Assembly: GCA_902605755.1 (NCBI GenBank)
Contig: CACLDR010000012.1
Coordinates: 1-41,055, forward strand
Origin: an uncultured Marinoscillum sp.
GTDB taxonomy: Bacteria > Bacteroidota > Bacteroidia > Cytophagales > Cyclobacteriaceae
Length of the DNA: 41,055 nucleotides
Direction of reading: 5' to 3'
Position numbers and translations under genes: made by a program. The notes under the pieces were generated by a model. That model saw only the letters and a list, made by a program, of their open reading frames with translations. It was not told the origin of the DNA and made no database searches. The first letter of the stretch is position 1. Each line of letters starts with the position of its first letter. Below, piece by piece: positions 9,818-17,861 of this stretch.

Positions 9818-10162
9818 TTATTTTTTAACAGTATCTACAATCGCCTTGAACGCTTTTTCATTGCTCATAGCTAAATCAGCGAGTACTTTTCTATTGATAT
9901 CAATACCCTTTTCCTTAAGCAGTCCCATAAATTTAGAATAGCTCAAATCGTACTGTCTTGCACCTGCATTGATACGCTGGATCCACAAGGCTCTAAATTC
10001 TCTCTTTTTAACTTTTCTATCTCGATAAGCATACTGCCATCCTTTTTCAATGGCATTCTTTGCAACCGTCCAGACATTTTTTCTCCTACCAAAGTACCCT
10101 TTGGCATGCTTTATCATTTTTTTTCTTCGTGCCTTTGAGGCCACATGATTAACTGATCTCAT
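9818..10162 (-). CDS. rplT: 50S ribosomal protein L20
   Basis: 114 residues, full length. The basic N-terminus ([24 protein letters not shown]) and the C-terminal part ([20 protein letters not shown]) are the conserved L20 sequence. L20 binds 23S rRNA early in large-subunit assembly and in many bacteria also represses its own operon. It is the last gene of thrS-infC-rpmI-rplT, 72 bases after rpmI, and is followed by a stem-loop terminator. Nothing unusual. Confidence 0.97.
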   Translation of the reverse strand: MRSVNHVASKARRKKMIKHAKGYFGRRKNVWTVAKNAIEKGWQYAYRDRKVKKREFRALWIQRINAGARQYDLSYSKFMGLLKEKGIDINRKVLADLAMSNEKAFKAIVDTVKK

Positions 10163-10234
10163 TTTATTTATTTACTTTAACCATTGGTGGTAATTACACT
10201 TAAAACCAATCACTATGTTATAAATTAGAACCAA

Positions 10235-10429
10235 TCAGATCCGCAACATTAATTTAACATTGTTTGTATCTGCTTTATGAACCAAACCTGCTTGCGTAAG
10301 ATTTCGTTTTTGTTTGGTCTCCTTCTTAGTCAAAATATGATTTTTAAAAGCGTGTTTACGTGTGATTTTTCCCAAACCCGTCAGTTTAAATCTCTTTTTT
10401 GCACTTGAGTTTGTTTTTACTTTCGGCAT
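10235..10429 (-). CDS. rpmI: 50S ribosomal protein L35
   Basis: 64 residues, full length, strongly basic, with the L35 signature [20 protein letters not shown] at the N-terminus and a basic C-terminal half ending in a short hydrophobic tail. It is a structural protein of the large subunit. It starts 11 bases after infC ends, as expected for the infC-rpmI-rplT order. Confidence 0.97.
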   Translation of the reverse strand: MPKVKTNSSAKKRFKLTGLGKITRKHAFKNHILTKKETKQKRNLTQAGLVHKADTNNVKLMLRI

Positions 10430-10440
10430 TACTCAATTAT

Positions 10441-10989
10441 TTACTTCTGTTTTGGCGATAACATTAAAAACATTCTTTTTCCCTCTAGCTTAGGAAACTG
10501 TTCGACTTTTGCTGTTTCTTCAAGAGACTGGGCGAATTTCAGTAGCAGTATTTCGCCTCTCTCTTTAAACACAATTGACCTTCCAACAAAGTGGACATAG
10601 GCTTTAACCTTTGACCCCTCTTGCAGAAACTTTTTAGCATGATTTAACTTAAAACCGAAATCATGATCATCCGTATTAGGTCCAAATCTAATTTCTTTAA
10701 TAACCGTTTTCTGGGCTTTAGATTTGATTTCTTTTTGTTTCTTTTTTTGCTCGTACTTGAACTTGGAGTAATCAGTAATTTTACAAACGGGAGGATCAGC
10801 TTTTGGTGATATTTCAACTAAATCTAAGCTTTGCTCTTCAGCTAGGCTCAAAGCAACTTTTAAAGGATAAATATCCACCTTAACATTTTCTCCTACTACT
10901 CTTACCATAGACGCTAATATTCTGTCGTTTACCCTATAAGGCTCTTCGGCACGACCTCTAAAAGGTCTTTTTGTTATCTGTCTACTAAT
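10441..10989 (-). CDS. infC: Translation initiation factor IF-3
   Basis: IF-3 prevents early joining of the subunits and checks the start codon on the 30S subunit. Both domains are present: the N-domain with [18 protein letters not shown], a lysine-rich linker, and the C-domain from [18 protein letters not shown]. The first in-frame ATG (10908) would cut off the conserved start of the N-domain. The frame stays open upstream and encodes [15 protein letters not shown], which matches the RINxxI region of IF-3. No ATG, GTG or TTG lies in that stretch. I therefore place the start at ATT 10989 (an ATA at 10977 is also possible), like the AUU start of E. coli infC that allows IF-3 to regulate itself. 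The start position is inference; the gene is certain. Confidence 0.9.
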   Translation of the reverse strand: MSRQITKRPFRGRAEEPYRVNDRILASMVRVVGENVKVDIYPLKVALSLAEEQSLDLVEISPKADPPVCKITDYSKFKYEQKKKQKEIKSKAQKTVIKEIRFGPNTDDHDFGFKLNHAKKFLQEGSKVKAYVHFVGRSIVFKERGEILLLKFAQSLEETAKVEQFPKLEGKRMFLMLSPKQK

Positions 10990-11159
10990 TGTTTCGTTTT
11001 TACTGGTTAAACATTTTAAAAAAGAACTGCAAATATGATCAATAAAAATACTTATTAAAAACTTCTAATCAAAAAAGCAGAAAATTTATCAAAAAATAGG
11101 TGCAGCATAGAGATTTAACTAAAAAGTTTCATCAATTCTAAAGATTTTTTAAATTATCA

Positions 11160-13097
11160 CTAGATTTCTATTTTCGTTTTAAACATTTCTAAAAACTTAT
11201 TAAAACTAAAAGACCCCAAATCTCCTGTCCCATGAGCTCTGACCGAAAGGGTATTTCCTACAGCTTCTTTCTCCCCCAATATAAGCATAAATGGTATTTT
11301 CTTTATTTCAGCATCCCTAATTTTCTTTCCTATCTTCTCATCTCTTCGATCGATAAATCCATTAAAATCATATTTTTGTAATTCAATAAACACGTTTTTT
11401 GCATAATTGTGGTACTTTTCGGAGATAGGTAGAACAACAAACTGCTCTGGTGCTAACCAAATAGGTAGGTTTCCAGCTGTATTCTCTATCAGAATAGCAA
11501 TGAACCTTTCTAGTGAACCGAATGGTGCTCTGTGAATCATGACAGGACGATATTTTTGATTATCGGCCCCAATATATTCTAACTTAAAGCGTTCCGGCAA
11601 CGTGTAATCAACCTGTATAGTTCCTAGTTGCCATTTTCTACCGATAGCATCTTTGACCATAAAATCTAATTTTGGACCATAAAATGCAGCCTCTCCAGTT
11701 TCTAAAACCGTATCAAGTCTTTTATCTTTTGCTACTTTCTTAATTGCATTTTCGGCAATATACCAATTCTCATCTGTACCAATATATTTCTCTGGAGTTG
11801 ATAGGTCTCTTAGAGATATCTGCGCGGTAAATTCAGGAAAACCTAAGGCTTTTAATACGTACAAAGTCAAATCGATAACCTTTGAAAACTCCTCTTCTAA
11901 TTGATCAGATCTACAAAAAATATGAGCATCATCCTGTGTAAAACCTCTAACCCTCGTCAGACCATGAAGCTCCCCACTTTGTTCATAACGATAGACTGTT
12001 CCAAACTCAGCGAAACGTACGGGGAGATCTTTATAAGACCGAGGTTGAGACTTGTAAATTTCGCAATGATGAGGACAATTCATTGGCTTCAACAAAAATT
12101 CTTCATCTTCGGAAGGTGTATGAATGGACTGAAATGAGTCTTTCCCATACTTTTCATAGTGTCCTGAAGTAACATAAAGCTCCTTACCACCTATATGTGG
12201 AGTGATAACAGGATCGTATCCAGCTTTCAATTGTGCCTTTTTGAGAAAACTCTCCAATCTCTCGCGCAAAGCAGCACCCTTTGGTAACCAAAGTGGAAGT
12301 CCCTTGCCTACTTTTTGCGAGAAAGTAAAAAAACCCAATTCCTGTCCTATTTTCCTATGATCTCTTTTTTTTGCCTCTTCAAGAAGCGCTAAATATTCCT
12401 TGAGTTCTTTTTGTTTGGGAAAAGAAATACCATATAGACGAGTAAGCTGTTTTCTTTTTTCATCACCGCGCCAATAGGCACCAGCAATATTCAAAATTTT
12501 TACAGCCTTAATAAAACCTGTATGGGGAATGTGTGGCCCCTTACATAAATCCGTAAAATTACCCTGAGTGTAAAAAGTAATAGCACCATCTTTTAAGTTT
12601 TCAATCAACTCTAGCTTATACTCATCATCCTTCGCCTCGAAATACTTAACTGCCTCTTGTTTTGAAATTGGCTCCCTCAAAAATTCACTTTTTTGACGAG
12701 CTAATTCTAACATTTTTTCCTCTATGAGAAATAATTGTTCCCCATCAAAAATTATTTCGCCAAAATCAACATCATAATAAAACCCATTGTCAATGGCAGG
12801 TCCAATACCCAGTTTAATACCTGGATATAATGACTCTAATGCCTCAGCCATCAAATGAGCTGAGGAATGCCAAAGCGTAGCCTTGCCCTCGGAGTCCTTC
12901 CATGTCAATAATTCAAGGGCTGCATCGAAATTGATAAACATTGATACATCTACAGTTTTGCCGTTCACTTTAGCCGCTAGAACATTACGAGCCAAACCTT
13001 CGCTTATCTCTAAAGCGACATCCATGGCCTTAATTGGACGAAAATATTCTTTTTTCGTTCCATCGGGTAGGCTAATTATGAAAGATTGATTACTCAT
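11160..13097 (-). CDS. thrS: Threonyl-tRNA synthetase
   Basis: 645 residues, full length. It has an N-terminal TGS domain (about 1-62), the editing domain with [11 protein letters not shown] at about residue 77, the class II catalytic core with the zinc ligand cysteine in [14 protein letters not shown], motif 2 ([16 protein letters not shown]), motif 3 ([11 protein letters not shown]) and the C-terminal anticodon-binding domain. It attaches threonine to tRNA-Thr in the cytoplasm. It heads the thrS-infC-rpmI-rplT cluster with about 170 bases before infC. A short inverted repeat sits just upstream of the start. Confidence 0.97.
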   Translation of the reverse strand: MSNQSFIISLPDGTKKEYFRPIKAMDVALEISEGLARNVLAAKVNGKTVDVSMFINFDAALELLTWKDSEGKATLWHSSAHLMAEALESLYPGIKLGIGPAIDNGFYYDVDFGEIIFDGEQLFLIEEKMLELARQKSEFLREPISKQEAVKYFEAKDDEYKLELIENLKDGAITFYTQGNFTDLCKGPHIPHTGFIKAVKILNIAGAYWRGDEKRKQLTRLYGISFPKQKELKEYLALLEEAKKRDHRKIGQELGFFTFSQKVGKGLPLWLPKGAALRERLESFLKKAQLKAGYDPVITPHIGGKELYVTSGHYEKYGKDSFQSIHTPSEDEEFLLKPMNCPHHCEIYKSQPRSYKDLPVRFAEFGTVYRYEQSGELHGLTRVRGFTQDDAHIFCRSDQLEEEFSKVIDLTLYVLKALGFPEFTAQISLRDLSTPEKYIGTDENWYIAENAIKKVAKDKRLDTVLETGEAAFYGPKLDFMVKDAIGRKWQLGTIQVDYTLPERFKLEYIGADNQKYRPVMIHRAPFGSLERFIAILIENTAGNLPIWLAPEQFVVLPISEKYHNYAKNVFIELQKYDFNGFIDRRDEKIGKKIRDAEIKKIPFMLILGEKEAVGNTLSVRAHGTGDLGSFSFNKFLEMFKTKIEI

Positions 13098-13107
13098 AGT
13101 TTTTTTT

Positions 13108-13129
13108 AACGATTAATGCCTCAATCGTT
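13108..13129 (-). promoter_or_regulatory. Inverted repeat in the thrS leader
   Basis: A perfect 7-bp inverted repeat (AACGATT ... AATCGTT, 8-base loop) lies 10 bases before the thrS start codon and is followed by a run of A. It could form a hairpin next to the translation start. In E. coli ThrRS represses its own mRNA through leader hairpins; whether this one does so is speculative. Confidence 0.3.
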
Positions 13130-13457
13130 AAGATCATGCCGGCAAATATGCAATGATTTAGATTCAAAATATTTTTTTTGCAATAATAATTTTTCTCCTT
13201 CACTAGACAGAGTTTTATTTTTTAGAATTTATAATTTTTGAAGTTGCCTAAAACACTTAAAAATGATAAAAATTCATATTTACGCCGTATCTATACCTTG
13301 AGGTTCATAAAACTGATTTGAGAGAACACACTTATCAGGTACAATAAAGAAACATTCTGTGCCATTTTTTTTTGACTCAACGATTAAACCTCTAAGTTAC
13401 CGAAGATGGTGAAAGTACTCAGGAAAGCAGGCTATAAAAAAATTATCTGAAAAAGTC
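13130..13457. other. Intergenic region between thrS and the HTH/S24 gene
   Basis: About 330 AT-rich bases upstream of thrS on the minus strand and beyond the 3' end of the S24 regulator. The thrS promoter must lie here; a CATATTTG at about 13145-13152 on the minus strand resembles the Bacteroidota -7 box but lacks its TA. No convincing gene. Confidence 0.4.
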
Positions 13458-14243
13458 TTATCTCTTTGCCTTCATTTTATTTTTAATTCCAATCACATTT
13501 TTTTGAATATCTAGCATTATATCGGTCAATTTATCAATGGATATTTCTTTAGAAGCTTCAGGATCGGGAAAATCTATACTAATGAAAGCTCTCGCCTCCC
13601 AAATCTCCTCAACATCGTCAGGTATAATTTCATAAGCAGAATAAACCTGATTATCTGAAACCAAATATAACTTACCTCTTTCATTCAAATAATTAAATAC
13701 CCTTTTATAAACTATGCCCTCATTTAAGGTAATTAGTACATAAGTTTTTCCATTTTTAACATCAGTAATAGAATCAATATACTTGCCAACAACAATACTA
13801 CCTGAAGTTAAGGGAAGCATTGAATCCCCCATTATCTCAAAGGCACGATAGGTTGCATTTTTTGCCAACATTGGCAATTGAAATTTAGGCAATTCTGAGA
13901 TAAATTCGGGATCGGAAAACCCATTCAAATAACCTGCTGACGCTTTTTGATGAATCAATTCAATATTCTCATTCTCTTCCTTATCTATGGTAATAGGTAA
14001 AATCTTAATCTTTTCCTTTTGAAATTTAATTGATTTTACGGTCGTTTGATTCCCAAAAATCAGACCATCTACAGTCACATTTAATACTTTGGATATTTTA
14101 GACAAATTATGTAATCTTGGCTCTGCTCGACCTTCTTCATAAGCTCCAACCAAGGAACGTTTGATACCTAATTTTTGTGCAAATTGCTCTTGGGTGTATC
14201 CCGCTTTTTTTCTTAAACATTTTAAATTTTCGGCTATGGACAT
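13458..14243 (-). CDS. HTH/S24 peptidase-like transcriptional repressor
   Basis: 261 residues. An XRE-type helix-turn-helix occupies about residues 5-62 (AGYTQEQFAQKLGIKRSLVG). The C-terminal half is a LexA/CI-type S24 domain: a possible self-cleavage site Ala103-Gly104 (ASAGYL), the nucleophile Ser141 in MGDSMLPL and the general base Lys180 in GIVYKRV. All three elements are intact, so ligand- or stress-triggered self-cleavage is possible, although many homologues in this phylum are not shown to cleave. It is not LexA itself, whose HTH is of another type. It faces away from crtD across a 485-bp region carrying tandem repeats, so it may control the carotenoid genes and itself (inference). Confidence 0.88.
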   Translation of the reverse strand: MSIAENLKCLRKKAGYTQEQFAQKLGIKRSLVGAYEEGRAEPRLHNLSKISKVLNVTVDGLIFGNQTTVKSIKFQKEKIKILPITIDKEENENIELIHQKASAGYLNGFSDPEFISELPKFQLPMLAKNATYRAFEIMGDSMLPLTSGSIVVGKYIDSITDVKNGKTYVLITLNEGIVYKRVFNYLNERGKLYLVSDNQVYSAYEIIPDDVEEIWEARAFISIDFPDPEASKEISIDKLTDIMLDIQKNVIGIKNKMKAKR

Positions 14244-14244
14244 G

Positions 14245-14472
14245 TCATGTGGGTCTAAATGTATTTTTAGATGAATTACAAGTTAAGTTGTGATAAAATT
14301 TAAATCTAACTCTGAAAATTATCTGTAAATGAATGTGGTGATATCCCAATTCTTTTTGGTTTTTGAAGAGTCCTAATTTGTTGCTATTCGCCAAACTAAT
14401 TTCTTTCAAGGAACAAGCCGCAACTGTTAAAAATGCGGTGATAAATAGCTTTTTTTTGTCCCAGACATACAA
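14245..14472 (-). CDS. Possible small lipoprotein-like ORF (weak)
   Basis: A 75-codon frame ending one base before the S24 repressor start. Its first 20 residues look like a lipoprotein signal (KKLFITAFLTVAAC, with lipobox VAAC), but the remainder has no recognisable features and is rich in unrelated polar and aromatic residues. It could be a real short lipoprotein coupled to the repressor, a truncated remnant, or a chance frame in the upstream region. I do not recognise it. Confidence 0.2.
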   Translation of the reverse strand: MYVWDKKKLFITAFLTVAACSLKEISLANSNKLGLFKNQKELGYHHIHLQIIFRVRFKFYHNLTCNSSKNTFRPT

Positions 14473-14581
14473 GGAATTGAAATTGGAAGTTCACTGAAAT
14501 TGATCTATTATATCCTATTTCAAAATCACAATTACATTTCAAGATCCGAAAAACCTTTGACAGATAATTTTTTGCTATTAA

Positions 14582-14614
14582 TTTTAGTAATATTAGTAAA
14601 AATATTAGTAAAAA
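14582..14614. repeat. Tandem 12-bp repeats in the S24 repressor / crtD upstream region
   Basis: Two perfect head-to-tail copies of TATTAGTAAAAA (14591-14602 and 14603-14614), preceded by a partial copy TTTTAGTAA (14582-14590). They lie about 115 bases before crtD. Their place between a repressor and a divergent target operon makes them a candidate operator; they could also be chance in AT-rich DNA. Confidence 0.5.
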
Positions 14615-14728
14615 AAAAGAATTTTAAAAAAATACTTTTCAGAAGCAAATTGATTTTTAGGAACTTTTTTGCAGAAAAATATGTCTTATAACCGTTTGTG
14701 AGTTCTGCGCATTCTTTACAATTTATTA

Positions 14729-16201
14729 ATGAAGAAAAAGGCTATAGTCATTGGTACCGGTATTGCCGGTCTCGCATCGATTCTTAGGTTGATAAATAAG
14801 GGGTATGAAGTAAAAGCCTTCGAGAGTAATGATTACATAGGTGGCAAAATTAATAGTTTGACCAGCAAAGGTTATCGCTGGGATATGGGGCCCTCCTTGT
14901 TCACCATGCCACAATATGTGGAAGAATTATTTGAATTATTCGGAGAAAATCCAAAAAGCCATTTTAATTACAAAAAGAAAGAAATACTCTGCAATTATTT
15001 TTGGGAGGACGGAACAACTTTTTCCGCAAAAGCAAACCCATCAGTATTTGCAGATGAGGCGGGTCAAATTTTTAATGTTGACCCTGAAGTAATAACAGAT
15101 TACTTGAAGAAATCGAAGTTAAAATATGATCTTACTGCACCTATATTTCTTGAAAAGTCTTTACATCACTGGTCTACTTATTTTACTCCCGCAACTTTAA
15201 AAGCTTTGTTTAACTTTTCTCGACTGCATTTGTTTGAATCTCTTCATCAATTCAATCAAAGAAAATTAAAGGATAAAAAATTGATACAATTTTTCAACCG
15301 GTTTGCTACTTATAATGGTTCTTCTCCCTACAAAACTCCGGGAATCATGTCAATGATTCCTCACCTAGAAATGGGGCTTGGTACTTACTTTCCGAAAGGG
15401 GGAATGAACCAGATAAGCCAAAGTCTTTATCGATTAGCGCTAACGAAAGGAGCAAAGTTTTACTTATCCAGCCCAGTGACGGAGATTATTCATAATAGAA
15501 ATAACATATCAGGAGTTGTGGCAGCTGGACAAATTAATAAATGTGACCTAATAATTTGTAACATGGATATTTATTCTACCTATCAAAAGCTTTTGAAAAA
15601 TATCCGCAAACCAAAAAAAATTTTGAATCAAGAACGCTCAAGTTCGGCTTTAATATTCTATTGGGGTATAAAAAGAACTTTTAACGAACTTGATTTACAC
15701 AATATTTTTTTTAGCGAATCGTATGAACAAGAATTTGAACATATTTTTAACAAGAAGACTATCTTCGATGATCCAACCATTTATATTAATATTTCGAGCA
15801 AAGAAGAAAGAAACGATGCTCCTGAGGGACACGAAAACTGGTTTGTTATGATCAATTGTCCAATTAATTCAAATCAAAATTGGAATCTGATTAAAAATAA
15901 AACGCGAAAAAATATAATCAAAAAAATAAACAGAAATCTAAATGTCAACATTGAAGAATATATTGAAGCAGAAGAAATTTTGGACCCTGTCAAAATAGAA
16001 TCGAAAACAAGCTCGCATCAAGGTGCCTTGTACGGTGCTTCGAGCAATAATAGAATGGCAGCTTTTTTGAGACATCCCAATTTTTCTAAGCAATTAAAAA
16101 ACTTATTTTTTTGTGGAGGATCCGTTCATCCGGGAGGTAGCATTCCTTTATCTTTACTTTCTGCAAGGATAGTCAGTGAACAGATTACTGCCCTGAAATG
16201 A
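14729..16201 (+). CDS. crtD: Carotenoid desaturase, CrtD-like (1-hydroxycarotenoid 3,4-desaturase)
   Basis: 490 residues, an FAD-dependent CrtI-family oxidoreductase. The N-terminal dinucleotide-binding motif is VIGTGIAGLAS (residues 7-17), followed by the family block YIGGKINSL and MGPSLFTMPQYVEELF. The C-terminal block FFCGGSVHPGGSIPLSLLSAR is the FAD-binding end of CrtI-type enzymes. The MGPSLFTMPQ wording and the directly coupled cruF favour CrtD over phytoene desaturase CrtI. The expected reaction is 3,4-desaturation of 1-hydroxylated acyclic carotenoid ends at the membrane, as in myxol- or saproxanthin-type pigments. No crtB, crtI or crtY lies nearby, so the rest of the pathway must be elsewhere. 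The stop overlaps the cruF start as ATGA. Confidence 0.85.
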   Translation: MKKKAIVIGTGIAGLASILRLINKGYEVKAFESNDYIGGKINSLTSKGYRWDMGPSLFTMPQYVEELFELFGENPKSHFNYKKKEILCNYFWEDGTTFSAKANPSVFADEAGQIFNVDPEVITDYLKKSKLKYDLTAPIFLEKSLHHWSTYFTPATLKALFNFSRLHLFESLHQFNQRKLKDKKLIQFFNRFATYNGSSPYKTPGIMSMIPHLEMGLGTYFPKGGMNQISQSLYRLALTKGAKFYLSSPVTEIIHNRNNISGVVAAGQINKCDLIICNMDIYSTYQKLLKNIRKPKKILNQERSSSALIFYWGIKRTFNELDLHNIFFSESYEQEFEHIFNKKTIFDDPTIYINISSKEERNDAPEGHENWFVMINCPINSNQNWNLIKNKTRKNIIKKINRNLNVNIEEYIEAEEILDPVKIESKTSSHQGALYGASSNNRMAAFLRHPNFSKQLKNLFFCGGSVHPGGSIPLSLLSARIVSEQITALK

Positions 16202-16845
16202 AATTTATAAAAAAACATGCAATTTCGAGGAGCAACTATTTTATTTTCGCCCTTTATGTAATTCATATTTCAGCTCTCACAGGTATGTATCTAGGTTATC
16301 TCCAATGGTTTCTGAGTAAGACCTGGGCGATACTTTTTCTTACATTTTTAATGCTATTAGATAGTCTTCCTCAAAAAAATAGCAAATCATTATTGTCCAT
16401 ACTCACTATATTTTTCGTAGGATTTTTGGCCGAATGGTTGGGTGTAAAGTATGGTTTTTTTTTTGGTGATTATAGTTATGGTCCTAATTTGGGAGTGAAA
16501 CTAGACAATGTTCCCCTTATAATTGGTATTAATTGGGTCATATTATCTTTGGCGGCTCGTGGAGTTATCCAAAAAATTTTCAAACTTCCTGCATTAAAAA
16601 TAATAATTTCTTCACTACTAATGGTCGGCCTTGACATTCTCTTGGAGCCACTCGCCCCAAAACTTGGCTATTGGTCGTTTGATTTAATGGTCGCACCCCC
16701 AAGTAATTACAGAGGATGGTTACTACTATCGATACTGATCCAAAGCCTTTTAGAATTTGTAAATTTGAGGATACATTTCAAAACGTCACTTCACATTTTC
16801 GCCATTCAATTTCTTTTCTTTTGGTCCCTACATATTCTTTTTTAA
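16198..16845 (+). CDS. cruF: Carotenoid biosynthesis protein, CruF-like (1',2'-hydratase)
   Basis: 215 residues, almost entirely hydrophobic, with about six or seven predicted membrane helices. The loop ...GVKYGFFFGDYSYGPNLG... and the segment DILLEPLAPKLGYWSF are typical of the CruF/DUF422 family. CruF hydrates the terminal double bond of acyclic carotenoid ends. Its 4-base overlap with the CrtD-like gene makes a two-step end-group module: hydration followed by 3,4-desaturation. The organism would thus make a monocyclic hydroxylated carotenoid (inference). Confidence 0.85.
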   Translation: MKFIKKHAISRSNYFIFALYVIHISALTGMYLGYLQWFLSKTWAILFLTFLMLLDSLPQKNSKSLLSILTIFFVGFLAEWLGVKYGFFFGDYSYGPNLGVKLDNVPLIIGINWVILSLAARGVIQKIFKLPALKIIISSLLMVGLDILLEPLAPKLGYWSFDLMVAPPSNYRGWLLLSILIQSLLEFVNLRIHFKTSLHIFAIQFLFFWSLHILF

Positions 16846-16944
16846 TTCTTAAATACGGTTATTCAATATAGGATGGAAAGCAAAAAAAGCCGCCTGCACC
16901 CCTACAAACGACTTTAAACTAAACAACATTAACTTTACAATAGC

Positions 16945-17066
16945 TGTAGGAGAAGGGATCGAACCTCCACGGAGTGGTTAGACACATACGAGCTCCATAT
17001 GTACTTTGTCCCGAAATCTCCACCCCCGAGATAGGAGGGCATGTCTGCCAGTTTCATCATCCTACA
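16945..17066 (-). ncRNA. tRNA-like RNA of unusual length (122 nt), anticodon not assignable
   Basis: Read on the minus strand, this element has a perfect 7-bp acceptor stem (TGTAGGA with TCCTACA), T8-G9, a class-II Leu-like D arm (ATG/CAT stem, loop with GG and AGA) and a canonical T arm (GGAGG TTCGATC CCTTC). No CCA is encoded. The middle is about 30 bases too long for a Leu or Ser tRNA. It can form CCCTC/GGGGG or ATCTC/GAGAT hairpins and a separate GAC..ACATA/TATGT..GTC stem, but none gives a loop with T33 and a purine at 37 at a sensible anticodon. It may be a pseudo-tRNA, a tRNA with an insertion, or a tRNA-like RNA with another role. Confidence 0.55.
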
Positions 17067-17118
17067 AAAACATTAAAAGGTATTGTATTTAAAATACAAG
17101 TAACAAACATAGATATTT

Positions 17119-17152
17119 TTTGGTTTATATTAAAAATAATTTAATAGATTTG
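17119..17152 (+). promoter_or_regulatory. Bacteroidota-type promoter for the Lrp/AsnC gene
   Basis: TAGATTTG at 17145-17152 fits the TAnnTTTG -7 box of Bacteroidota exactly. TTTG at 17119-17122 lies 22 bases upstream, slightly more than the usual distance to the -33 box. The start codon follows 68 bases downstream. Confidence 0.45.
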
Positions 17153-17220
17153 AAGAATATTTGTATACAATTTATAAATACTGTCAAAATTTTACTTTAT
17201 TATTAAAAAACGACTTTAGC

Positions 17221-17685
17221 ATGAGTAAAAATTACGAAATTGATAATGTAGATCTTAAAATTCTCAATATTTTGATGGAGGATGCCAAAATACCCTACAC
17301 TGAGGTAGCCAAAAGAGTTTTTGTATCAGGAGGTACTGTGCATGTTAGAATGAAAAAGCTAGAGGAAATGGGTATTGTGACCGGTACAACTCTAAAAATG
17401 GATTATTCAAAATTGGGCTTTGATGTAACCTGCTTTTTGGGAATTTTTCTACTTCAAAGTTCACTTTATGATTCTGTGGTGAAGAGTTTAAAAGAAATAC
17501 CAGAAATAGTGAAAATCCATTATACAACAGGTAATTATAATATTTTTCTAAAAATACATTGTAAGGATACTCGCCACCTGAAGGATGTTTTACATGACAA
17601 AATCCAAAAAGTTGAGGGAATTGAACGTACAGAGACTTTTATAAGTCTAGAAGAGAGTCTCAATCGGCATTTGTCTTTTTCTTAG
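17221..17685 (+). CDS. Lrp/AsnC family transcriptional regulator
   Basis: 154 residues from ATG 17221. An N-terminal HTH (DNVDLKILNILMEDAKIPYT, then VAKRVFVSGGTVHVRMKKLE) begins a few residues after this start, and the C-terminal half is an RAM ligand-binding/oligomerisation domain. The frame is open 20 codons further upstream, but that stretch matches nothing and would overlap the promoter box, so I reject it. Lrp-family proteins form octamers and respond to amino acids. It is 176 bases upstream of sufB, separated from it by AT-rich DNA; a role in regulating the suf operon is possible but not shown. Confidence 0.9.
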   Translation: MSKNYEIDNVDLKILNILMEDAKIPYTEVAKRVFVSGGTVHVRMKKLEEMGIVTGTTLKMDYSKLGFDVTCFLGIFLLQSSLYDSVVKSLKEIPEIVKIHYTTGNYNIFLKIHCKDTRHLKDVLHDKIQKVEGIERTETFISLEESLNRHLSFS

Positions 17686-17861
17686 AAAATATGTTCTACT
17701 GATCTATTGAAATGCAATTAGTCCCAAATTAAAAATCTACGAAAGACAAACATCTTGAAAAGAACTTTACCAATTTTATTCAATAAGGAACTTTTTTCAT
17801 CGTTATGTAGATTGTATGTGTAATAATAAGTAAATTTACCATTTAATTTGAAGAAGCAAAG

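Noticed and set aside
13388-13450. Short frame reading SKLPKMVKVLRKAGYKKII beside the S24 repressor, resembling the start of HicA-type toxins
   Set aside because: Only 20 codons, stops on both sides, and the similarity rests on a few common residues. Not enough to call a toxin remnant.
17161-17220. Upstream extension of the Lrp/AsnC protein by 20 residues
   Set aside because: The family begins close to the second start (17221), and the extension follows directly on the promoter box with no conserved residues.
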